Source: Elymus sibiricus (taxonomy: Eukaryota; Streptophyta; Magnoliopsida; Poales; Poaceae). Taken from it: a stretch of DNA of 64,000 bases. Made by a program: the position numbers and the translations under genes. Under the pieces are notes generated by a model, which was given only the letters and a program-made list of their open reading frames with translations, made no database searches and was not told the origin of the DNA. Of the stretch, positions 54,320-64,000 are shown one piece after another (positions within the stretch are counted from its first letter, which is position 1; each line of letters opens with the position of its first letter). The DNA is taken from contig CM077667.1 in NCBI GenBank assembly GCA_039707655.1, positions 543,720,222-543,784,221 on the forward strand, read 5' to 3'.

Positions 54320-56053
54320 CTACTGATTAAAGAAAACATTATCTATTTCACTCCTTTCATTCATATGCATATCATTCTCGTGATCAAGCAAACACTGTTC
54401 TAAAGGATCAGTAGGAGGCACAACAATAGAAGCAAGACCAAAAATTTCATCTTTGCTAGGCAACTCTATATCATGGGGTTGTCTACGAAACTTAGAGAAA
54501 TTAAACTCATGAGACACACCACCAAAGTTGACACTGACAATTTCCTTAGCACAATCAATTCTAGCATTAACAGTATTCAAGAAAGGTCTACCAAATATTA
54601 TTGGACAAAAAATATCTTGTGGAGATCCAAGAACAAGAAAATCAGTAGGGTATTTGATCTTACCGCACAAGACTTCAACATCTCTGACAATACCAAGTGG
54701 TGAAATGGTATTTCTGTCGGCAAGCTTAATGGTGAGATCAATATCCTCAATTTCGACAGGTGCAATATCATTCATGACTTCTTGATAAAGAGTAAAAGGA
54801 ATAGCACTCACAATAGCACCCACATCACATAAACCATGATAACAATGATCTCCAATTTTAACAGAAATAACTGGCATGCCAACAATAGGTCTATTTTTGC
54901 CCTTAGGACCGGGACTAGCAATTCTAGATGCATTATCACACAAAGAAATAACATGCTCATCTAATTCATCAACCAAAAGATCTTTAACTAAAGCAATACT
55001 AGGTTCAACCTTAATCTGCTCAGAAGGTGTAGGTGTTCTAATATAACTTTTGTTGACCACAGAAGAAACCTTAGAGTGTTCCTTAATTCTAACAGGAAAA
55101 GGTGGTTTCTCAAAATAAGCAGTAGGAAGAACTGGATCAACATTGTAAACAATAATTTTCTCTTCCTTAACCTCTGGGGGTTCTTCCTTAATTTCTATAG
55201 GAGGACGGTATTTAAACCACTTCTCCTTAGGAAGATCAATATGTGTAGCAAAAGATTCAGAAAAAGAAGCTACTATCTCAGAGTCAAGTCAATACTTAGT
55301 GCTAAATTTCAGAAAAGCATTAGTTTCCATAAAAGATTTAACAAAATCAAACTCAAGATTTATACCTGACTCATTACCTTTGTCAATCTCCCAATCCTCA
55401 TGGTTGCGCTTAATCTTTTCCAGAAGATCCCATTTAAATTCAATGGCCTTCTTCATAAAAGAACCAGTCGAAGATGAATCAAGCATAGTTTGATCATTAC
55501 GAGACAGCCGAGCATAAAAGTTTTGAAGAATTATTTCTCTTGAGAGCTAATGATTGGGGCATGTATGCAACATATACTTGAGCCTCCCTCAAGCTTGAGC
55601 GATACTTTCTCCTTCACGAGGCCAAAAATTATAGATATAATTCCGATCACGATGAACCAAGTGCATAGGATAAAATTTCTGGTGGAATTCCAATTTCAAC
55701 CGATTCCAATCCCATGTATCAGTATCATCACATAGCCTATACCATGTCAATGCCTTTCCCTCCAAAGATAAAGGGAATACTTTCTTCTTAGGTCTGTCTC
55801 CAGATAAACCTGCAAGCTTAAACAATCCACAAATTTCATCCACATAGATCAAGTGCATATCAGGATGTTTAGTTCCATCTCCTGCATAAGGATTAGCTAG
55901 CAGTTTTTCAACCAAACCAATCAGAATTTCATAAGAAATATTTTCAGTAGACTCAATAGGTGGTGGAGAGGCAACTCTTATTGTTTCCGGTCGAGGTGAA
56001 GATACCCCGAACAAGCCTCTCAAAGGATTACTTTCCATAGTGACAAGTAGCAA
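54320..56053 (-). pseudogene. gypsy gag-protease region (broken)
   Basis: Capsid sequence from 56053 (FKLAGLSGDRPKKKVFPLSL; ALTWYRLCDD; LKLEFHQKFYP) ends at a TGA at 55589 where the family has Trp. A second stop is at 55289. The protease (55060-54320) has CDVGAIVSAIP; the aspartic-protease D-S/T/L-G-A loop survives in form. It ends with TAG at 54320, after which the RT frame begins. All parts are in one strand and order, so the ancestor was a single gag-pro-pol frame. Confidence 0.88.
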
Positions 56054-56115
56054 TAAATTTCAGCACGTAGTAAAAATGTTTCCTTACCAATTTCCATTTA
56101 CCAAAGGCGCTTCAC

Positions 56116-56133
56116 TCCCCGGCAACGGCGCCA
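56116..56133 (-). promoter_or_regulatory. gypsy primer binding site
   Basis: On the minus strand TGGCGCCGTTGCCGGGGA, about 11 bases inside the 5' LTR end. The element at 60508 has the same site at 62089-62106. Confidence 0.85.
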
Positions 56134-56144
56134 GAAAAGAGTCT

Positions 56145-57463
56145 TGATGACCCACAAGTATAGGGGATCAATCGTAGTCCTTTCGATAAGTAAGAGTGTC
56201 AAACCCAATGAGGAGCAGAAGGAAATGGCGAGCGGTTTTCAGTAAGGTAATTTCTGCAAGCACTGAAATAAGCGGTAATGGGTAGTTTGATAGCAAGATA
56301 ATTTGTAACGAGTAACAAGTAACAAGTGTAAATAAGGTGCAGCAAGATAGCCCAATCCTTCTTAGTGAAAAGGACAGTCCGGAACAAGTACTTATAATGA
56401 GGCAAGCGTTCTTGAGGACACACGGGAATATCATCTAGTCACTTTCACCATGTTCGTTTGATTCGCGTTCGTTACTTTGATGATTTGATATGTGGGTGGA
56501 CCGGTGCTTGGGTGCTGTTCTTACTTGAACAAGCCTCCCACTTATGATTGCCCCCTCTCGCAAGCATCCGCAACTACGAAATAAGAATTAAGACAAAGTC
56601 TAACCATAGCATTAAACGTGTGGATCCAAATCAGCCCCTTACGGAATAGCGCATAAACTGGGGTTTAAGTTTCTGTCACTCTAGCAACCCATCATCTAAT
56701 TACTACTCCACAATGCATTCCCTTAGGCCAATAAATGGTGAAGTGTCATGTAGTCAATGTTCACATGACACCACTAAGAAAATCACAACATACATATGAT
56801 CAAAATATCGAACGAATACCAAATTCACATGATTACTTATGACAAGACTTCTCACATGTCCTCAAGAACAAAAGTTACTACTCACACATCATCATCATGT
56901 TCAAGATCAGAGAGGTATTGAATAACATAAAGGATCTGAACATTTAGTAATTCACCAAGTAAACCAACTAGTATCAACTACGTGAAGTAATCAACACTAC
57001 AAGCAACCCACAGGTACCAATCTGAGGTTTTGATACAAACATTTAATACAAGAGATGAACTAGGGTATGAGATGAGATGGTGCTGTTGATGATGAAGATT
57101 GGTACTCCCACGATGAGAGGGTTGTTGGTGATGACGAAGGCTTCGATTTCCCCCTCCCGGAGGGAAGTGTACCCAGCGGAATCTGCCCGCCGGAGAGCAA
57201 AAATGCTCCTGCTCTAGTTCCACCTCGTGGCGGCGGCGCCTCGTCCCGAAAGTTTCCCCATAAAAGTTTTATGGTAAAATGACTTATATACCAGAAGGAG
57301 GGAGCCGGAGATGGGCCAGGGGACCCACATGGCACTTGGGCGTGCCCTAGGGGTGCGCCCAGGTGCCATATGGGCACCTGGTGGCTCTCCTCTGGTAACT
57401 CTTCAGCCTAGTATTTTTTATATATTCCAAAATAAATCTCCGTTGAATTTCAGCCCATTTGGA
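56145..57463 (-). repeat. gypsy 5' LTR, truncated
   Basis: Matches 47537-48857 base by base with many substitutions, then stops after CCCATTTGGA. The last ~190 bases of the other LTR (to 49051) are missing at this point because another element begins. Confidence 0.92.
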
Positions 57464-60400
57464 TGTAACATCCCCAGCATCACACTACAGTAATCTCCCC
57501 CTTAATAGTGGCCGTGTCATCATGATCATCATGTTAATCTGCCACTTGTCCAAAATCTGCTTCAAATTAAAATTCAAATTGCAAGTCAAATTTTGTTTCT
57601 TATGTTATGCAATTAAAATAGTTCATCCTATGGAAAATAATCCCTAGATATTTGTCATGTTGAAACTAACATTTTTTGGAATTTCCAAATTGCCCCTGGG
57701 AATTTATTTTCTGGTCCAGCAGCATTTAAAATGACCTTTTTTTTTCTAAAAATTCTTGGACAACTCCTGTGGGCCCCAAACTTTTTGTGCAGCACCAAAT
57801 TAATGTGATTGATTTATGTGCCAATTTTCCCTCTCAAAAAAAAATCATTTGCTAGCTCGAAATAATTCTACAGGAGCTATTTCTTTTCAGAAAAGAAAAA
57901 GGGCATAAGAGCACTGTGCACTGTTGGCCCAACTAGCAACAGCAGAAGCCCAGCCCACTAAACCCCTTCTTCCACCTACTCCCCTCGTGTGTCGTCCTGG
58001 CCATGGCCGCGCCCTCCTCGTCGGCCGGCTCGGCGACGCGTGCCGCCACAGTGGTCCGTCGGAGTATAAGGGCGATGCCCAACCACTCCCCTGGCCCTCC
58101 CTCACCCACTCTCCCCTTCTCCCTCTCCCTCTCCATCGATCTGGAGAGATGACCGACGCGGTCGCCGTCGCGCCCGCTTCGATCCCGCGGCCACCGAGAT
58201 CCCCGTGGACTGGGGCCTCGTCCACGAGCCTTACCACACTCGTCCACGTCCTCTGCAAGCATCCGTTCGCGTCGAGGCGCCCCACATCATCCGTATCGAG
58301 CAAGTCCTCACCGCCGGTCGCCGCAACTGCCCCGCCTCGATCCGCACCGCCGCTGCCCTTCTAAGCTTAACACCGGCCGTCGTGTGCCACGCGGTGAGCG
58401 TCCGATAAGTTCCCCTCTTCCCCCTCATCCATTTGCTCGCTCCAGCACGCATTGCCGTGGAAGTCGAGCTCGCTCGCCGCCGCTACTCGCCGTATAGCTG
58501 CTGTAGTGCCTCCCCGGCCTAATTAATTGCTCCAATGAGCTTGCGGCCGCTCGTAGAGAACGACTGGACCAGCAGCTCGTTCGTTTTCCTCGTGTGCGCG
58601 TGGATTCGTCGAGCTCACCGTGCCACCGTCACGGCTTGCCGTCGCTGCGGTCACTCCCGACCTCCCTTGCTCCTGCCGTTGGCGCCACGCGGCACGCGCG
58701 AGTCCCCTCATCCCGTAGGTGGCCTCAGCTCGTGATTTGGTCAAGGGTGCGCCGATTCCGAGCTCTGTCGCCACCTCTGTTGCTCACCGGAGCAGCGCCG
58801 GCGCGCGTGGAGGTTTAAACGCCGGTGGGGACACGTGTCACTCCCAGCCGCTAACCCCCAGCCACTAACCCCACTGACATCGGGCCCCGCCGTCTCTAAT
58901 TAATCCACTATTAAGATTAACTGGTATGATTACACAGTGTATGACATGTCGGCCCAGTGTACTGTTTAAATGGATAAGCTTTATTTAACACTATCAGAGA
59001 CTGACGTGTGGGCCCATTGACAAGTCAAACTGCTGACTGGGCAGCTCCAGTCTATGACATATGGGGCCCACTAGTCCTGTTGACCAGTCAACGTGGACCC
59101 AGTCAACCGCTGAGTTAGCAGTTGACTGGCCCCACCTGGCAGCCTTACCGTGCACCTCTGGTGCACTGCACCGGGTGCACCTAGCGGATCCAGTCACTGT
59201 TTTCGAATTTAAATAATTCCAGTAATTTTCAGAAATTGCTTTAAACTTCGGAAATTCGTAGAAAATAATCCGTAGCTCGGATGAAAAAGTTTTCTACATG
59301 AAAGTTGCTCAGAACGGCGAGACGAATCTGAATATGCCCTCCGTGTAGCTGTCACATGCCCACAACTATGCAAACATGGAACCTTCTCCTCCGGTTCATG
59401 TGTTTGACAGATGCCTATCACCGGGAATATATTCCCAGATATTTTCCCGCTCCGTCTGTAGCACTTAACATTGCGTTAGGTCACCCCTGCATTGCTAATT
59501 GCCATGTCTTGCTCTGTGTTGCATTTATTTGCTGTGTATTTATCTGTTTCTTCCCCCTCTTCTCTCCGGTAGATCCCGGTAGCGACGTAGCTCCCAAGGA
59601 CTGCTACTCCACCGACAACCCTGCTTTTGCCGCAGAGCAACCAGGCAAGCAACCCCCCTTGATCATTCCTATATCGCCCATTCTCTTCTCTCTTGTGCTT
59701 GCATTAGAACTGCTACTGCTTTCGTATGATCTTATTCTAATGCATAGCCTGATTTTGTAACCTGCTTTGTACCTTACCTGCTTATCCTAAACTGCTTAGT
59801 ATAGGTTGGTTAATGATCCATCAGTGACCCCCACACCTTGTCCCAGTTTCCCCTGCTACTTTGTCAGATGACTCGATCAAGTGATCGACGGCTAGGGCCC
59901 GACACATCACATCACACCCCCTTGTCTGTTCGACACTGCAGGGTTACTATCGAGTGCCGAGGGTGATACCTCGTATAGCACTTCTGATGTTAACTCTGTA
60001 GAGTAGCTATTCGGTCGTGGTCATCGAGGGTGATTCCTCCTAAGTTCACCTTGACGATTACATCAGGTGGAATCCATCGAGGGTGATTCCTCGGGTTTTC
60101 CCCTTGGTGTTATGAACACACGGATACTATGACTATACCCTGATCTATGTTAAAGACGGGTCGGCCTTGAGGGGTACCCGCAAGAGTTACTGTTACTGCA
60201 GGGCTGGAGGGACATGCGGTACCACCCGGTAGAGGTGGACCTGAGTTCCCGACAGCCCCTGGGAAAGTCGGGTCGACCCCGAGGGGTACCCGCGAGAGCT
60301 AATGCGAAAGTCGGGCGGGCCCGAAGAGCACCCGCGAGTTGATTATGAGGCGCGGCCGGGCATCCTTAGCCCTTGTCGCAAGTCCTCGAGACGGGGCGAC

Positions 60401-60507
60401 GGGGTCACATGATCGTGAGTCTCTGCTCGTTACCGCGCGCACCCAATACACTAAACGATTTGGATATTTAATCCGAGTAGGCCTTTGGCCTTTTCACACT
60501 AACCATC
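57464..60507 (+). mobile_element. LTR-type element (partial), interrupted on the right
   Basis: Starts TGTAACATCCCCAGC exactly where the gypsy LTR is cut, the form of an LTR start. It contains GC-rich gene-like but domainless frames (57920-58830), and from 59940 repeated boxes TCGAGGGTGATTCCTC and GGGGTACCCGC(A/G)AGAG. No gag or pol is seen in the 3 kb present. It is cut by the element at 60508 and probably continues beyond the window. Confidence 0.6.
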
Positions 60508-62077
60508 TGATACGTCTCCAACGTATCTATAATTTTTGATTGTTCCATGCTATTATATTATCTGTTTTGGATGTTTTATATGCATTAATATGCTATTTTA
60601 TATTATTTTTGGGACTAACCTATTAATCTAGAGACTAGTGCCAGTTTCTGTTTTTTCCTTGTTTTTGAGTATTGCAGATAAGGAATATTAAACGGAGCCC
60701 AAACGGAATAAAATCTTCGGAATGATTTTTCTTAGACCAGAAGAAACCTGCCAGACTTGGAGATGAAGGCAGGAGACCTGCCGTGGAGTCACAAGCCACC
60801 AGGGCGCGCCCCCTGGCTTGTGGCCCCATGGCAGCTCTCCTAACCCTATTCTTCGGCCTATAAATTCCCAAATATTCCCTGGATACCAAAAAGAGCCACG
60901 AAAATACTTTTCCGCCGCCGGAAGCCTCTGTTCCCGTGAGATCCAATCTTGGAGCCTTTTTCGGTAATCTGCCGGAGGGGGATTCGATCACGGAGGGCAT
61001 CTACATCAACTCCATTGCCCCTCTGATGATGCGTGAGTAGTTCACCACAGACCTTCGGGTCCATAGCTAGTAGCTAGATGGCTTCTTCTCTCTCTATGTT
61101 CTTCAATACCATGTTCTTCATGATCTTCATGGAGATCTATCCGATGTAATACTCTTTTGCGGTGTGTTTGTCGAGATCCGATGAATTGTGGGTTTATGAT
61201 CAGATTATCTATGAATATTATTTGAGTCTTTTCTGAATTCTTATATGCATAATTTCGTATCTTTGCAAGTCTCTTCGAGTTATTGGTTTGGTTTGGCCAA
61301 CAAGATTGGTAATTCTTGCAATGGGAGAAGTGCTTAGTTTTGGGTTCAATCTTGCGGTGTCCTCACCCAGTGACAAAGTAGGGGTAGCGAGGCACGTATT
61401 TGTATTGCTTCCATCGAGGATAAAAAGATGGGGTTTTCATCATATTGCTTGAGTTTATCCCTCTACATCATGTCATCTTACCTAATACGTTACTCTGTTC
61501 TTTATGAACTTAATACTCTAGATGCAGGCAGGAGTCGGTCGATGTGTGGAGTAATAGTAGTAGATGCAGAATCGTTTCGGTCTACTTGATATGGACGTGA
61601 TGCCTATATGCATAATCATTGCCTTGGATATCGTCATAACTATGCGCTTTTCTATCAATTGCTCGACAGTAATTTGTTCACCCATCCTATTATTTTCCTT
61701 CATGAGAGAAGCCTCTAGTGAAACCTATGGCCCCCGGGTCTATTTTCCATAATATATTTTCAGATCTATAAACCAAAAATACCAAAAATACTTTGTTGCA
61801 ATCTTTTTACTTTTGTTTTACTTTTCATTTTGGCAATCTTTTATATCTATCTCTATCAGATCTCATACTTGCAAATAACCGTGAAGGGATTGACAACCCC
61901 TTTTAGAGTTGGGTGCAAGAGTTTGATTGTTGGTGTAGGTGCGAAGATTGGTGACTTGCTTGTATCTCCTACTGGATTGATACCTTGGTTCTCAACAACT
62001 GAGGGAAATACTTATCTACTTTGCTGCATCACCCTTTCCTCTTCAAGGGAAAACCAACGCAAGCTCAAGAAGTAGAA
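60508..62077 (+). repeat. LTR of the 60.5-kb gypsy
   Basis: About 1570 bp. The exact right edge is uncertain because the expected terminal CA is not clear (TAGTAGTAGATGC... lies inside; the edge is placed ~11 bases before the primer site by analogy with the other gypsy). Confidence 0.75.
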
Positions 62078-62309
62078 AGAAGGATTTCTGGCGCCGTTGC
62101 CGGGGAGATCTACATCAAGCCTACCAAGTACCCATCACAAACTCATCTCTTGCATTTACTTTATTTGCCATTTGCCTCTCGTTTTCCTCTCCCCCACTTC
62201 TAAAACGATTTTCAGAAAAAACCAAAAAGATTTGCCTTTTTATTCGCCCTTCTTCCATTTGTCTTTTCGTTTGCTTTTTGCTTGTGTGCTAGATTGATTC
62301 TTAGCCACC

Positions 62310-63068
62310 ATGTCTGAATCTAGAGAGATTTTTATTGAAAAGGATAGTAATAATCTTGAGGAGAATTTTGACAACCGTGCTAATAACAACTCTCATGAAG
62401 AACCTACTACCATGCATACAAAAAAAAATCCGCATAGGTAGCGGTAATATTATTGAAAAAGGTGTTATTCAAGATTTCTTTACTTGTGCTGGTACGCTAC
62501 CCACCTTAGGAGGGTCCATTCTCAATAAAACTAATAGTCTTGCGGATGCCATAACACTACTAATAATTGAACTTGAGAGGCAATTTGTTCATATGCATCC
62601 TTGCATACAAAGGATTTTTCTTGAGTTCTCTAATATTCAGTATTCTTCTGTTAAGCGTGCCGCTATTATATTTCTTGCCCACGAGTTTAGATTCATCATG
62701 AAAGAGGCTAGTGAATTTTTTGCTCATTATAAATTAATGGTGGATGTCCCCCCATAGAGGAGATCCTTTTTAATCAAGAAGAAATAATGAGATTGCAATC
62801 TCCGGATTATGTCGCCTATAATGAAAATTTGAGAAAAAGGGTTCCTATCGAGGTTTTGATTGATAAGATTTCTGAACTCAATGATAATTTTGCTATACAA
62901 AACAACGGATTAGAGTTCATACTAAGATATAGACTTATGACTTTCCACCAAAGGAAAGCTTACAATGATGAATTGATTATACACTATAGGGGGCCGAAGG
63001 AGGAACCTATCCCTCCCACACTTGATCTTAAGGATCCTTATCCTATTAAATCTAGCCATTTTCATTAA
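62310..63068 (+). pseudogene. gag-region ORF of the gypsy derivative (two frameshifts)
   Basis: Starts MSESREIFIEKD at 62310. A frame change falls at a run of nine A (about 62420-62430) and another at a C run (about 62748-62752). Between them TCAGTLPTLGGSILNKTN and IIFLAHEFRFIMKEASEFFA read well; after the second, LQSPDYVAYNENLRKRVP. These correspond to a plant gypsy gag-side ORF of unknown role. Both breaks are at homopolymers, so sequencing error cannot be excluded. Confidence 0.7.
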
Positions 63069-64000
63069 TTTTTGCTTGCCACAAAGGAAACTTGCCGCTG
63101 AAAGAAGGGAGTATGAGATGAGCATGGATGATCTCCCTTACTATTATGAAAATACCTAGATCTATTGCGTTTTGCCTAGCTAGGGGCGTTAAACAATAGC
63201 GCTTGTTGGGAGGCAACCCAATTTTATTTTTATGCTTTTGTTTTTGCTTCTGTTTTTGAGTGATTTACACATTATTACCTCTGTAGTAATTGTGTTTTAA
63301 TTTTTTAATTAGTGTTTGAGCCAAGTAAGACCTTTGGGATGGTCTACGGTGATTGTTGATTTGATTTTGCTGAAAAACAGAAACTTTTGCACTCAGTCCA
63401 GGAATTTTATAAATTCACCAGAGCATCGAATGAGTCTGAAATTTTTACACCAGATTTATATACAAATTTCCCTGATTTTCCTAATGTTTCAGAAATTTTG
63501 GAGTTACAGAAGTATTCGAAGTCTACAGATTGCTACAGACTGTCCTGTTTTTGACAGATTCTGTTTTCTTTGTGTTGTTTGCCTATTTTGATGTATCTGT
63601 GGGTTGTATCGGGGGGTATGAACCATGGAGAAGTTGGAATACAGTAGATATTACACCAATATAAATAAACATTGAGTTCACAACAGTAACTAAAGTGGTG
63701 ATTTATTTTTCTTATACTAACGGATCTCACGAGTTTTCTGTTGAGTTTTGTGTTGTGAAGTTTTCAAGTTTTGGGTAAAGATTTGATGGACTATAGAATA
63801 AGGAGTGGCAAGAGCCTAAGCTTGGGGATGCCCAAGGCACCCCAAGCCATATTCAAGGATACCAAAGAGCCTAAGCTTGGGGATGCCCCGGAAGGCATCC
63901 CCTCTTTCGTCTTCAATCCATCGGTAAATTTACTTGAGGCTATATTTTTATTCACCACATGATATGTGTTTTGCTTGGAGCGTCTTGTATGATATGAGTC

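Larger units (their letters stand above)
47537..57463 (-). mobile_element. degenerate gypsy LTR retrotransposon (Athila/Fatima-like)
   Basis: Minus-strand element. Its 3' LTR is 47537-49051 and its 5' LTR 56145-57463; the 5' LTR is cut short by the next element. The primer site TGGCGCCGTTGCCGGGGA is read on the minus strand at 56116-56133, and the purine tract AAGCTTGGGGGAGT on the minus strand at 49052-49065. Order on the minus strand is gag-protease-RT-RNase H-integrase-extra ORF. LTR copies differ at many positions, so this is older than the element at 13046. The family name is a guess from memory of LTR ends. Confidence 0.92.
60508..64000 (+). mobile_element. gypsy LTR retrotransposon deletion derivative (runs out of window)
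   Basis: LTR starts TGATACGTCTCCAACG at 60508 and ends at about 62077, followed by primer site TGGCGCCGTTGCCGGGGA at 62089. A GC-core hairpin (60790-60822) precedes a TATAAAT box at 60859. The interior has one broken ORF, then non-coding sequence with GCGCTTGTTGGGAGGCAACC and duplicated AGCCTAAGCTTGGGGATGCC (63815 and 63866). No RT or integrase appears in the 1.9 kb after the primer site. The right LTR is outside the window. Confidence 0.88.

Noticed and set aside
57887..58830. Gene-like GC-rich frames (up to 146 aa) within the element at 57464
   Set aside because: Competing frames on both strands, no domain, no consistent splice pattern.

Overview
This is plant nuclear DNA, almost certainly from a Triticeae grass (wheat, Aegilops or barley type). 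The evidence is the dense nesting of element classes typical of those genomes: CACTA transposons with TNP2 transposase and TTTAGTCCCGGTT subterminal repeats, L1-type LINEs, gypsy LTR elements with a TGGCGCCGTTGCCGG primer site, Stowaway MITEs with CTCCCTCCG ends, and an NB-ARC/LRR disease-resistance gene family. There are no bacterial features, rRNA genes or CRISPR arrays.

Layout. 1-1.7 kb: a long hairpin (167-709), an AT-rich tandem repeat and a GC-rich block. 1.74-8.24 kb: a CACTA element (CACTA-1) on the minus strand with an open 1112-codon TNP2 transposase, a small two-exon coiled-coil/membrane gene and a clear right end. 8.2-8.85 kb ends in a Helitron 3' terminus. 9.03-25.15 kb: one LINE (minus strand, 13-bp target duplication) split by two LTR elements. 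The first (13046-21316) is a young gypsy-like element with 979-bp LTRs. It has a gag region and a very long His/Cys-rich ORF but no recognisable pol. The second (21570-23988) has ~155-bp LTRs and no recognisable protein. 25.88-27.15 kb: a GC-rich non-LTR retroposon with a 20-bp target duplication.

28.1-45.6 kb is the low-copy core: an NLR resistance-type gene lacking its N-terminal half (28082-30467), a broken paralogue (39690-40910), and repeated copies of their 3' intron/exon boundary and downstream sequence. A second CACTA element (31201-37404, TSD TCA) sits in one copy of a duplicated segment, and the other copy serves as a paralogous empty site. This CACTA contains a hAT element with an 8-bp TSD, which itself contains a Stowaway. 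It carries a gene with an RNase H1-type hybrid-binding domain and an exact 180-bp repeat open on both strands. LINE pieces and three more Stowaway MITEs punctuate the NLR flank.

47.5-64 kb: a degenerate gypsy element on the minus strand (gag-pol with several stops and frameshifts, plus an extra acidic coiled-coil ORF that appears to have its own promoter). Its right LTR is cut by another LTR-type element (57464-60507), which is in turn cut by a gypsy deletion derivative (60508 to beyond the window) that keeps a broken ORF but shows no pol. Most genes here belong to transposons. The only host-type genes recognised are the two NLR copies, and neither looks complete.
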